Assembly: GCA_900541865.1 (NCBI GenBank)
Contig: UQLO01000004.1
Span: 1 to 64,000 of the forward strand
Length of the DNA stretch: 64,000 nt
Origin: an uncultured Porphyromonadaceae bacterium
Lineage (GTDB): Bacteria > Bacteroidota > Bacteroidia > Bacteroidales > Muribaculaceae
Direction of reading: 5' to 3'
In this document: positions 24,767 to 32,991 of the stretch, one piece after another
How positions within the stretch are numbered: the stretch's first letter is position 1
Layout: every line of letters starts with the position of its first letter
Notes under the pieces: generated by a model
Told to the model about the DNA's origin: nothing
The model's database searches: none
What the model saw: only the letters and a program-made list of their open reading frames with translations
Translations under genes and position numbers: made by a program

Positions 24767-25533
24767 TAGAAGTACGCAACCTCACCAAAAGTTTCGACGG
24801 GCGAACGGTGCTCGACGACGTCAGCGCCACCTTCCGCACCGGGTGCACCAACCTCATAATAGGCCAGAGCGGTTCGGGCAAGACAGTGCTGATGAAAAGT
24901 CTCGTAGGCCTTCTTCGCCCCGAGCAGGGGCAGATACTCTTCGACGGGCGCGACCTGCTAACCATGACGGCCGACGAAGTCCGCCAGCTGCGTCAGGAAA
25001 TAGGTATGCTCTTCCAGGGGTCGGCGCTTTTCGACTCCGAGACCGTGCTGGGCAATGTGATGTTCCCGCTGAAGATGTTCACCAATCAGAGCTACAAGCA
25101 GATGCTCGACCGAGCCATGTTCTGCCTCGAACGCGTAAACCTCAAAGGCGCCGAGCATAAATATCCGGCCGAAATATCGGGCGGCATGCAGAAGCGAGTG
25201 GCCATAGCGCGCGCCATAGCCCTCAACCCCAAGTACCTCTTCTGCGACGAGCCCAACTCCGGCCTCGACCCCCGCACCTCAATACTCATCGACGAGCTGC
25301 TGAGCGACATCACCCACGAGTACGGCATCACCACCGTGATCAACACGCACGACATGAACAGCGTATTGGGCATCGGCGAGAACATCATCTTTATCCGCAA
25401 CGGCCACCGGGAGTGGGTGGGCGACATGAGCCAAATCTACACCACTGCCAACAAGGCCCTCAACGAATTCGTATTCGCCACTCGCCTCTTCCAGCAGGTG
25501 CACGACTACGTTGCCAAACACGGACAGCCATGA
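24763..25533 (+). CDS. mlaF: MlaF-family ABC ATPase
   Basis: A 256-residue nucleotide-binding subunit paired with MlaE. Walker A GQSGSGKT, signature ISGGMQKR, Walker B YLFCDEPNSGLD and the His switch in INTHDMNS are all intact. The ATG at 24763 overlaps the mlaE stop (ATGA) and begins MIEVRNLTKSFDG; the frame open further upstream overlaps mlaE and is not coding. Its stop overlaps holB, so three genes are translationally coupled. Confidence 0.94.
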   Translation: MIEVRNLTKSFDGRTVLDDVSATFRTGCTNLIIGQSGSGKTVLMKSLVGLLRPEQGQILFDGRDLLTMTADEVRQLRQEIGMLFQGSALFDSETVLGNVMFPLKMFTNQSYKQMLDRAMFCLERVNLKGAEHKYPAEISGGMQKRVAIARAIALNPKYLFCDEPNSGLDPRTSILIDELLSDITHEYGITTVINTHDMNSVLGIGENIIFIRNGHREWVGDMSQIYTTANKALNEFVFATRLFQQVHDYVAKHGQP

Positions 25534-26648
25534 GATTTGCCGACATACCGGGCCACGAGGACGTCAAAAAGCGTCTTCGGGATATGGCCGACAGCGACCG
25601 GCTGCCGCACGCGCTGCTGCTCGAAGGCCCGGCGGGCACGGGAAAGTTTGCTCTGGCCCGCGCTATGGCCCAGTATATACACTGCACAAACCGCGTCGGC
25701 GGCGACAGTTGCGGCCACTGCCCGGAATGTCGCCAGCATCAGAGCTTCAACCACATAGACACCGTCTACACCTTTCCGGTCATCAAAAAGAAGAGCAAGC
25801 CGACCATAAGCGCTGACTATTTCGACGAGTTCAAGACCTTCGTGCAGACCGACCCCTTCATGGACTTCCGCAACTGGACGCCTATGCTGGACAACCCCAA
25901 CGCGCAGCCGCAGATCTACGTCGATGAAGGCGTCGAACTCATCCGTCGCCTCACCTTTATGACCCGCCGTTCGGCCCGCAAGGTCGCCCTGATGTGGCTT
26001 CCGGAAAAAATGGTACCCGCCACGGCCAACAAACTCCTCAAACTCATCGAGGAGCCCTTCGGCGACACCATGTTTATCCTCACCTCGGACACCCCTCGCC
26101 TCATCCTGCCGACAATCTACTCGCGCACCCAGCGCATCGAGGTGGCGCGCTATTCCGACAGCGAGCTGGCCGTGATACTCACCTCCAAGGGGTATGCTCC
26201 GGCGGCCGTGGCCGATGCGGTGGCTGTTGCCGACGGCAGCGTCAGCGAAGCCCTGCGTTACCTCACCGACAGCGGGCGCTATCAGCAGTTTTTCGGCCTT
26301 TTCACCGAGCTTATGCGCAAGGCCTACGCGCGGCGCGTCTCCGACCTTCGCAAGTGGAGCGTGCAGGCTGCCGAGCTGGGCCGCGAGGGCGCCATACAGT
26401 TCATCGACTATATGGGCCGTATGGTCCGCGAAAGCTTCATCATGCATCTTCGCGACCCCCGGCTGCAGGCCTGCGGGGCCACCGAACGCGCCTTTCTGAC
26501 CAAATTCCACCCCTTCATCAACCACCGCAACGTCGAGGATTTCATGCGTCAGCTGGACAGTGCCCGCGAGCAGATAGCGGCCAACGGAAACGCAAAGATA
26601 ATATTCTTCGACTTCGCCGTGCGGGCCATCATCCTCATACGCCGGTGA
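25530..26648 (+). CDS. holB: DNA polymerase III clamp-loader subunit delta prime
   Basis: A 372-residue AAA+ protein. P-loop-like GPAGTGKFALA, a zinc-knuckle CGHCPEC with an earlier Cys, the region PATANKLLKLIEEPFGDTMF that is typical of delta prime/gamma subunits, and a helical C-terminal collar. It belongs to the clamp loader that puts the sliding clamp onto DNA. Compared with E. coli HolB it is somewhat longer. Its ATG overlaps the mlaF stop (ATGA), coupling it to lipid-transport genes, which is an unusual functional pairing. Confidence 0.9.
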   Translation: MRFADIPGHEDVKKRLRDMADSDRLPHALLLEGPAGTGKFALARAMAQYIHCTNRVGGDSCGHCPECRQHQSFNHIDTVYTFPVIKKKSKPTISADYFDEFKTFVQTDPFMDFRNWTPMLDNPNAQPQIYVDEGVELIRRLTFMTRRSARKVALMWLPEKMVPATANKLLKLIEEPFGDTMFILTSDTPRLILPTIYSRTQRIEVARYSDSELAVILTSKGYAPAAVADAVAVADGSVSEALRYLTDSGRYQQFFGLFTELMRKAYARRVSDLRKWSVQAAELGREGAIQFIDYMGRMVRESFIMHLRDPRLQACGATERAFLTKFHPFINHRNVEDFMRQLDSAREQIAANGNAKIIFFDFAVRAIILIRR

Positions 26649-26673
26649 CCCCCGCCGGCCTCTCCGACACCTT

Positions 26674-29600
26674 ATGAGCCAACCCCTGCCAACCACCGGA
26701 TTTCTGAGCGACGTGGCGCGATTCTTCGCTTCGTCGCCCGCGGGCCTGCCACCCCACGAGGACATAGTGTACGTTCTGCCCAACAAACGCGGGGCAATGT
26801 TCCTCAAAAAGCACATACAGGCCACTATGAGCCGCCCCGGGCGTATGCCGCGCCTGATGACCATGCGCAGCTTTCTGAGCTCGCTTGCGGGCTTTCCGGA
26901 AGCTCCCGAGCGGGCCGAAATCTTTATGCTCTACCAGGCCTACCGCACAGTGATGGAGCGCCGCGGCGCCGGCGATGCCGTAAGACCCTTCGACAGCTTC
27001 GTGTTCTGGGGCGATATGATAGCCGACGACTTCGACGAAATAGACCGCTCGCTGGTAAGCGCCGACGCCATCTTCCGCAACCTCAAGATAGTCAAAGAAA
27101 TACAGGCCGACTACCTCGACGAAGACCAGAAAGAGATAGTTCGCCGGATATGGGGCGAGAGCCGTCTGACCGGCCATACCGAGCGCTTCTGGTTCCACGT
27201 CAAAAATGATGACAAAGAAGAAACGTTGGCACATAAGTTTGTGTTTATCTGGGAGATACTCGCCGAAGTATACCACGAATACAAATCCATCCTGCGCTCG
27301 AAGAAGCTCGTCAGCGTGGGCGACAGCTACCGGATGGCCGTCGAGAAAGTGAAATCGTGGTCGGCGGACACGCTGCCGCCCCACACCCACTATGCCTTCG
27401 TGGGCTTCAACGACGCCGGCGTTGCCGAAACACTCATCTTTCAGCGCCTGCAGGAGCTGGGGATAGCGTCCTTTGTGTGGGACATGGCACCCGTCGACCT
27501 CTTCGGCGAAGCTGCCGGTCGGCCCTTGAAGCGCCTCATACAGCTTGCCAAGGCCTTTCCGGCGCCCGAAGGCTTCCGCAGCAGCGGACACAAGGCCAAG
27601 GACATAGCCATCGACGTCTACGCCGTGCCCTCGCAGATAGTGCAGGCCAAGGCGGCGGGCAATACCCTCAACACATGGTGCACCGAAGGCTACACCGACC
27701 CCGAGAACCCCATCAACACCGCCGCCGTGCTCCCCGACCAGTCGATGCTTCTGCCGCTGATGTTCTCCCTTCCGGAGAGCATCCGCAAGCTGAACGTGTC
27801 GATGGGCCTGCCGTACCGTTCGACCACCTTCGCCTCCCTGCTGCAGAACATCGTCAGCATGCAGCTTCGTGCCCGCAAGCTTCGCGGCCGCTACCACTTC
27901 TATTATGAGGACGTCTGCGCCGTCCTCACCCACCCCCATATGCGCTATATCGACAGCGTGGCTGCCGACGCCGTTATGGACGACATCAAGCGAAACAAAA
28001 TCTACAACATCGACCCCGACGACATAATCCGCCGCAATGGCGCCTTCCGCCCGGTCTTCACCGCCGTGCACGACCTGGGCGACGTCGACGAAGTGGCGCA
28101 GTACCTCGTAGACCTTTTCCGCTGGCTGTCGGACTCGCTGAGCGACGCCGATGCCGCCGCTGCCGCCGCCACCGGCGCAAAGGCAGCCCCCGCCGAGAAG
28201 TTCGAGCATAAAGTTCTGGAATACCTCGAGCGCTCCGTGGAGGCCCTTGCCGAGCTGGCCCGGGAGTACAAAGTCGATATGGCCGACCGCACCTTCCTTC
28301 GCCTGTTCGAGCGCATGCTCAACCACTCCGAAGTACCGGCCATGGGCACCCCGCTGGCCGGACTGCAGATACTGGGCGTGCTGGAAACGCGCACCCTCGA
28401 CTTCGACAACGTCGCCGTGCTGTCGATGAACGAGCGCATCTTCCCCCGCAAGCAGTACACCCGCACCATGATACCCGGCGCACTGCGGGCGGGCTACGGG
28501 CTACCGGCACCCGACAGCCTCGAGAGCACCTACGCCTACTGCTTCTTCCGCCTGGTATCGCGCTCGGGGCGTCTTGCTCTGTTCTACGACTCGCGCCGCG
28601 GGCAGGACGGCTCAGGGGAGATGTCGCGCTACGTCAACCAGCTCATCTACCTGGTGCCCGAGCTGAAAATCCGGCACCACCGAATGGCACTGGGCGGCCG
28701 CGCCGACAAGGCCGAGCCAATCGTGGTCACCAAGACGCCCGAAGTGATGAAAGAAGTTAACCGCCTCCTTGCCGGCGGCGACCGCAACCTCTCGGCGAGC
28801 GCACTGAAGGACTACAAGAAATGCCCGCTTGCTTTCTACCTCAAATATGTCCGCAACCTACGCGGCGACGACGAAGTTGTCGACTACCTGAAGAACTCCG
28901 ACCACGGCACCATAGTGCACAACGTGATTCAGAACGCCTTCAAGGCCTTCGGCAGCAGCCCCATCACCTACGATAAACTCACCGCCCTCATCGACCGCGA
29001 CAACCCCACGCTGACCGAACTGGCCCTCAAAGAGGTTACGGCCTACAAGTACAAGGAATACGCCGCCACCCCCGACGAACTGCCGGCCGAAGGCCGCATA
29101 GCCGCCGAGCTCATCGCCGTGATAGCAGCGAGCGACATCCGCGCCGAGCGCGACAAATACTGCGCTGACGGCGCCTCCTTCGTATTCCGAAAGGCCGAGG
29201 AGAGGGTCAACGCGCCCTGGCCCATAGCGCCGGGACTGGAAGTGAACTGGAAGATGAGCATAGACCGCGTCGACGAGCTCTCGGACGGCTCGATGCGATT
29301 TGTGGACTTCAAAACCGGCGTCGACGAGGACTCTGTGGCCGACCTTGGGCAGCTCGCCGACCACAGCCTGAAAAAAGAAGGCATCTTCCAGCTGCTGACC
29401 TACTGCCAGGCGTGGCTCGACATCCGCGACCCCCAAGCCCGCATAAAGCCGGTGCTTCACATCACTCGCCAGCTCTCGCAGGCCCTGGGCATACGCGACA
29501 TAACCATAGAGCGCAAACCCGTCGAAATCTACGAAGGCGACCTCGCGGTGCGCTTCAACGCCATCATCAAAGAGCTGATAGCCTCCATCTTCGACCGGAG

Positions 29601-29691
29601 CAAGCCGTTCGGTCAGTGCGATAAACTCGACGACTGCAAGTACTGCGAATTTAAAGACACCTGCGGGCGCTACCCCGTGTCGGATTTCTGA
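26674..29691 (+). CDS. PD-(D/E)XK nuclease family protein, AddB-like
   Basis: A 1005-residue protein. The N-terminal two thirds form an inactivated-helicase-like scaffold (IVYVLPNKRGAMFLKKHI, ETRTLDFDNVAVLSMNERIFP). The C-terminal RecB-type nuclease has LSASALKDYKKCPLAFYL (about 705-722), HGTIVHNVIQ (about 743), VDFKTG (about 877-882) and a closing CDKLDDCKYCEFKDTC (about 981-996). The first Cys (KKCP) plus the last three give the four-cysteine iron-sulfur clamp known from AddB. AddAB-type complexes process double-strand ends for recombination. No AddA/UvrD-like helicase is adjacent, as the next genes are holB and hemW. Confidence 0.85.
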   Translation: MSQPLPTTGFLSDVARFFASSPAGLPPHEDIVYVLPNKRGAMFLKKHIQATMSRPGRMPRLMTMRSFLSSLAGFPEAPERAEIFMLYQAYRTVMERRGAGDAVRPFDSFVFWGDMIADDFDEIDRSLVSADAIFRNLKIVKEIQADYLDEDQKEIVRRIWGESRLTGHTERFWFHVKNDDKEETLAHKFVFIWEILAEVYHEYKSILRSKKLVSVGDSYRMAVEKVKSWSADTLPPHTHYAFVGFNDAGVAETLIFQRLQELGIASFVWDMAPVDLFGEAAGRPLKRLIQLAKAFPAPEGFRSSGHKAKDIAIDVYAVPSQIVQAKAAGNTLNTWCTEGYTDPENPINTAAVLPDQSMLLPLMFSLPESIRKLNVSMGLPYRSTTFASLLQNIVSMQLRARKLRGRYHFYYEDVCAVLTHPHMRYIDSVAADAVMDDIKRNKIYNIDPDDIIRRNGAFRPVFTAVHDLGDVDEVAQYLVDLFRWLSDSLSDADAAAAAATGAKAAPAEKFEHKVLEYLERSVEALAELAREYKVDMADRTFLRLFERMLNHSEVPAMGTPLAGLQILGVLETRTLDFDNVAVLSMNERIFPRKQYTRTMIPGALRAGYGLPAPDSLESTYAYCFFRLVSRSGRLALFYDSRRGQDGSGEMSRYVNQLIYLVPELKIRHHRMALGGRADKAEPIVVTKTPEVMKEVNRLLAGGDRNLSASALKDYKKCPLAFYLKYVRNLRGDDEVVDYLKNSDHGTIVHNVIQNAFKAFGSSPITYDKLTALIDRDNPTLTELALKEVTAYKYKEYAATPDELPAEGRIAAELIAVIAASDIRAERDKYCADGASFVFRKAEERVNAPWPIAPGLEVNWKMSIDRVDELSDGSMRFVDFKTGVDEDSVADLGQLADHSLKKEGIFQLLTYCQAWLDIRDPQARIKPVLHITRQLSQALGIRDITIERKPVEIYEGDLAVRFNAIIKELIASIFDRSKPFGQCDKLDDCKYCEFKDTCGRYPVSDF

Positions 29692-29697
29692 GACACT

Positions 29698-30792
29698 ATG
29701 GCGGGCATATACGTCCATTTTCCCTTCTGCCACGCAAAATGCGCCTACTGCGACTTCTACTCGCTGGGGAGCCGCCGGCTTGCGCCGGAGTTCGCCGACA
29801 GAGCTGCCGCCGAAGTGGCACCTCGGCTGAAAGAGCTTGGCGGACAGAAGGTCACCACCGTCTATTTCGGCGGGGGCACACCCTCATCGCTGGCCCCCGG
29901 GCAGCTTGCCAAAGTCGTCGAAGCCCTACCGATGAGCCAAGTGGAAGAATTCACCATCGAGGTAAATTCCGAGGACGTAAACGCGGCCAATGCAGCGGCG
30001 TGGCGCTCGTTGGGAGCCAACCGCATCAGCATGGGCGTGCAGTCGCTCATCGACACCGAGCTTAGGGCAGTAGGACGGCGCCACACCGCCGCCGAGGCCC
30101 TGAAGGCCGTCGACACCCTGCGAGGGGCGGGCTTCGACAACATCAGCCTCGACCTCATCTACGGCCTTCCCGGGCAGACAATGCAGACGTGGGAGCGCTC
30201 GCTCGACGGCGTACTCGCCACCGGGGTGTCTCATCTGTCGGCCTACCTGCTCAGCTACGAGCCGGGCACACCGCTGACGCGCCGACTCGAACGGGGGTTG
30301 GTGGCCGAAGCCTCCGAAGCGACCGCAGAAGCAATGTACAGTCTGCTCTGCGCCAAAACGGCCGCCGCCGGAATGGAGCACTATGAGATTTCGAGCTTCG
30401 CCCGGCCGGGACGGCGGTCACGCCACAACTCATCGTACTGGGACCTGACGCCTTACCTCGGCATCGGCCCGGGGGCCCACAGCCTCGGAGCCGACGGCAC
30501 GCGGCGCCGGCACACCCCCGACCTGAAGGCATGGCTTGCCGACCCCCTGGCCATCGAGACAGAGGAAGAAAGCCCTGAGGAAGCCCTCGACGACCTGCTC
30601 ATCATCCGCCTGCGCACCGCCGAAGGGCTCGACCTGGCCACACTTGCCGCCGACCGGCGGGCAGAACTGCTCGAAGCCGCCGCACCCGCACTGAAGACCG
30701 GGCGCCTCACCCTGGAGCAAGGGTGCCTGCGCATCCCCGCCGACCACTGGCTGACCGCCGACGCCATAATACGACCGCTGCTGTTTGGATAA
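29698..30792 (+). CDS. hemW: HemW-like radical SAM protein
   Basis: A 364-residue radical SAM enzyme. CHAKCAYC (Cys11, 15, 18) binds the 4Fe-4S cluster; YFGGGTPSSL, TIEVNSEDV and NRISMGVQSLIDTEL follow; the C-terminal domain matches HemW rather than true coproporphyrinogen oxidase HemN. HemW proteins deliver heme and are often mis-named as anaerobic coproporphyrinogen III oxidase. It begins six bases after the nuclease stop. The promoter of the downstream sigma factor starts inside its last codons. Confidence 0.92.
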   Translation: MAGIYVHFPFCHAKCAYCDFYSLGSRRLAPEFADRAAAEVAPRLKELGGQKVTTVYFGGGTPSSLAPGQLAKVVEALPMSQVEEFTIEVNSEDVNAANAAAWRSLGANRISMGVQSLIDTELRAVGRRHTAAEALKAVDTLRGAGFDNISLDLIYGLPGQTMQTWERSLDGVLATGVSHLSAYLLSYEPGTPLTRRLERGLVAEASEATAEAMYSLLCAKTAAAGMEHYEISSFARPGRRSRHNSSYWDLTPYLGIGPGAHSLGADGTRRRHTPDLKAWLADPLAIETEEESPEEALDDLLIIRLRTAEGLDLATLAADRRAELLEAAAPALKTGRLTLEQGCLRIPADHWLTADAIIRPLLFG

Positions 30793-30815
30793 TAATAGGA
30801 TAATTGCTAACTTTG
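30784..30815 (+). promoter_or_regulatory. Consensus promoter for the sigma-factor operon
   Basis: TTTG at 30784-30787, a 20-base spacer, and TAACTTTG at 30808-30815. The ATG at 30822 lies six bases after the box, so a leaderless or nearly leaderless mRNA is predicted. The -33 lies inside the last codons of hemW. Confidence 0.7.
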
Positions 30816-30821
30816 CAGCCG

Positions 30822-31382
30822 ATGGCCAAGTCAGAACCGCAAAACACCGAGCTCACCCTGGAGGAACGCCTGCGCAGTCCCAAGACAGTGCGCGCAGCCT
30901 TCGGCGACCTCATCGCGCAGTATACGCAGCCGCTGTACTGGCAGATACGGCGCATGGTAGGCTCACACGACGACGCCAACGACGTGCTTCAGAACACCTT
31001 TCTCAAGGCTTGGGCCAATATAGAGAACTTTCGGGGAGAGGCCCGTCTGAGCACATGGCTGCACAAGATAGCCATCAACGAAAGCCTCAACTTTCTCGAA
31101 AAGGAAAACCGGCGGCAGGCCGTTTCGCTCGACGACGCGCCGGCAGCCGCCGACATCGCCGCCGACACCACCGCCCTCGACGGCGAAGAACTTGCCGCCG
31201 AACTCCGCAAAGCAGTCGGACGGCTCCCCGCCAAGCAGCAGCTCGTATTCAATATGAAGTACTTCGACGACATGAAGTACGAAGAAATCTCCAACATACT
31301 CGGCACCAGCGTCGGCGCCCTCAAAGCGTCGTACCACGCCGCAGTGAAAAAAATAGAACAGTTTTTTTCCGGACGCGAATAA
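30822..31382 (+). CDS. ECF-type RNA polymerase sigma factor
   Basis: A 186-residue sigma-70-family protein. Region 2 is at about 25-100 (QYTQPLYWQIRRMV, DANDVLQNTFLKAWANIENF, STWLHKIAINESLNFL) and region 4 at about 128-180 (RLPAKQQLVFNMKYFDDMKYEE, then ISNILGTSVGALKASYHAAVKK). Spacing without a region 3 marks it as ECF. It should steer RNA polymerase to a small regulon. The ATG at 30822 is preferred to a TTG at 30804, which falls in the promoter. It leads an apparent three-gene unit with a PxGYF membrane protein and a Spy-like protein. Confidence 0.93.
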   Translation: MAKSEPQNTELTLEERLRSPKTVRAAFGDLIAQYTQPLYWQIRRMVGSHDDANDVLQNTFLKAWANIENFRGEARLSTWLHKIAINESLNFLEKENRRQAVSLDDAPAAADIAADTTALDGEELAAELRKAVGRLPAKQQLVFNMKYFDDMKYEEISNILGTSVGALKASYHAAVKKIEQFFSGRE

Positions 31383-31424
31383 ACCTTGAGCCTTGCAAAC
31401 AGTCTAAAAAGATAAAAAAGAACT

Positions 31425-31913
31425 ATGGCAACCAAAGAAAGCATACTTGACCGAGCATCCCGCCAAGGCCTCAACACGCCCTCGGCCGGAATGAAGGTGC
31501 CCGACGGTTACTTTGAGGATTTCGCCGCCCGGATGGCAGTCGCCCTGCCCGAACGCCCGGAGCTGGAGAACCCCGAAGCCGCCGCCCGCGCCGAGCGGCC
31601 CACCCTTTGGCGCCGAGTGCGGCCCTACGTCTATATGGCGGCTATGTTTGCCGGCATTTGGCTTATGCTGCAGATGTTCGCTATGATCGGCATGGGCAGC
31701 AAGCTCAAGCCTATGGACCAGAACCCCGTACTTGCCGAGGCGTTGAGCGACGACGATTTCATGTTCGACTACCTTTACGACGACTATAGCACCTACGAGC
31801 TCTACGGCGAAGTCATCGACCCCGCCGAGGGCGACTATGAATACGACTACAGTCAGGACGTCGACCTCGACATACCCGAAAACGTTATTCTTCCCGACAC
31901 TGCCACCCGATGA
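31425..31913 (+). CDS. Single-pass membrane protein with PxGYF motif, putative anti-sigma partner
   Basis: A 162-residue protein with a cytoplasmic N-terminus that holds VPDGYFEDFAARM (25-37), one membrane helix (about 67-90), and a strongly acidic, Tyr-rich C-terminal region (DDDFMFDYLYDDY, EGDYEYDYSQDVDLD) on the other side. The P-x-G-Y-F-x-x-F motif occurs in membrane proteins placed after ECF sigma genes in Bacteroidota, so it may restrain the sigma factor; this is inference, because no zinc-binding anti-sigma motif is seen. It lies 42 bases after the sigma gene and overlaps the next by four. Confidence 0.65.
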   Translation: MATKESILDRASRQGLNTPSAGMKVPDGYFEDFAARMAVALPERPELENPEAAARAERPTLWRRVRPYVYMAAMFAGIWLMLQMFAMIGMGSKLKPMDQNPVLAEALSDDDFMFDYLYDDYSTYELYGEVIDPAEGDYEYDYSQDVDLDIPENVILPDTATR

Positions 31914-32416
31914 AAGCCATACGCCATATACTCCTTCCCGCCGTAGCCCTGATGCTTTGGGCAGCCCCGGCAGCGGCTCAGACTCCCGACAACGGCGAGC
32001 CTGCCGCCGAGTACAACCGCGAACAGTATATCAACGAAATCCGGTCCTACAAGCACGATTTTCTTGCCCGCGAGCTTGACCTCTCGCGCGAGCGCCAGCG
32101 CGCCTTCTTCCAGAGCTACGACGCCATGGAGGACGAGCTGCTGCAGCTCAACGAAGAAACCCGCGAGCTCGAACGACGCATCGACGGCACAGCAGATGCC
32201 AGCGAAGTGGAGCTTGAGGCCGCCGCAACGGCAATATACGGCCAAAAAGCCAAAGAGGCCGAAATCGAAAGCAGATACCTCGAAGTTTTCCGCACACAGC
32301 TCACACCGCGGCAGCTCTTCCGCCTCAAGGGTGCCGAGCGCCGCTTCAACCAGTCGCTGATGCGCCACCACCGCCGTATGCGAGCCGAAGAGCGGGGACG
32401 CGGCCCGCGGCGATAA
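31910..32416 (+). CDS. Spy/CpxP-like periplasmic protein
   Basis: A 168-residue secreted protein: signal peptide ending AAPAAAQ (about residue 23), then long, highly charged alpha helices. It carries an LTPRQLFRLKGAERRFNQ stretch, which is the LTxxQ-type motif of the Spy/CpxP/ZraP group. Such proteins sense or chaperone misfolded envelope proteins. It overlaps the upstream membrane protein (ATGA), so sigma factor, membrane protein and periplasmic sensor are encoded together, as in Cnr-type metal and envelope stress modules. Exact cue unknown. Confidence 0.7.
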   Translation: MKAIRHILLPAVALMLWAAPAAAQTPDNGEPAAEYNREQYINEIRSYKHDFLARELDLSRERQRAFFQSYDAMEDELLQLNEETRELERRIDGTADASEVELEAAATAIYGQKAKEAEIESRYLEVFRTQLTPRQLFRLKGAERRFNQSLMRHHRRMRAEERGRGPRR

Positions 32417-32442
32417 ATTTAAAATTTAAAATTTAAAATTTA
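32415..32442. repeat. Four tandem copies of AAATTTA
   Basis: A 28-base perfect heptamer repeat begins inside the stop region of the Spy-like gene (TAA at 32414-32416). It sits directly before a GC-rich hairpin. Confidence 0.8.
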
Positions 32443-32447
32443 TAATT

Positions 32448-32482
32448 GGGGCGCCTCGGATAGGGGCGCCTTCAGTTTTCTT
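32448..32482 (+). terminator. Possible terminator after the sigma operon
   Basis: GGCGCC at 32450-32455 pairs with GGCGCC at 32465-32470; T-rich sequence (TTCAGTTTTCTT) follows. The stem is short and the T-tract interrupted, so confidence is modest. Confidence 0.45.
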
Positions 32483-32503
32483 CGCGGATTGGGTTAAAAT
32501 GCG

Positions 32504-32511
32504 TAACTTTG
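32504..32511 (+). promoter_or_regulatory. -7 box for rlmH
   Basis: TAACTTTG ends nine bases before the ATG at 32521, which predicts a leader of only a few bases. No clear -33. Confidence 0.5.
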
Positions 32512-32520
32512 CAGACGAAT

Positions 32521-32988
32521 ATGAAGACAGCGCTAATATGCATGGGAAAAGTGCGCACACGGCAGGTGCAGGAGCTCATTGAGGGCTACAGCGCCCGCAT
32601 AGGCCACTATTTTCCCTTTGAACTCATCGCAGTGCCCGACGTGAAGATGAGCCGTCCCGACCCCGACCGCCAGAAAGAACAGGAGGGCGCCCGCTTTATG
32701 GCGGAAATAGGGCCGACCGACACCGTAGTGCTCTGGGACGAGCGCGGACGCGAACTCACATCGCGCGAACTGGCCGCATATATGGAGCGCATGAACACCG
32801 AGGCGCGCCGACTGGTACTGCTCATCGGGGGCCCCTACGGCTTCTCGAAAGAGATATATGCCCGCGCCAACGGCATGCTGTCGCTTTCGCGGCTCACACT
32901 GCCTCACGAACTGGCGCGCCTGCTGGCCGCCGAGCAAATCTACCGCGCCGGCACCATACTACGCGGCGAACCGTACCATCACGATTGA
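32521..32988 (+). CDS. rlmH: 23S rRNA pseudouridine-1915 N3-methyltransferase
   Basis: A 155-residue SPOUT enzyme that methylates pseudouridine 1915 in 23S rRNA of assembled ribosomes. The trefoil-knot SAM loop LLIGGPYGF and the C-terminal LTLPHELARLLAAEQIYRA, ending EPYHHD, are the family signature. The ATG at 32521 is preferred over a TTG at 32509, which overlaps the -7 box. It precedes the ABC-F gene by three bases. Confidence 0.96.
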   Translation: MKTALICMGKVRTRQVQELIEGYSARIGHYFPFELIAVPDVKMSRPDPDRQKEQEGARFMAEIGPTDTVVLWDERGRELTSRELAAYMERMNTEARRLVLLIGGPYGFSKEIYARANGMLSLSRLTLPHELARLLAAEQIYRAGTILRGEPYHHD

Positions 32989-32991
32989 GAC

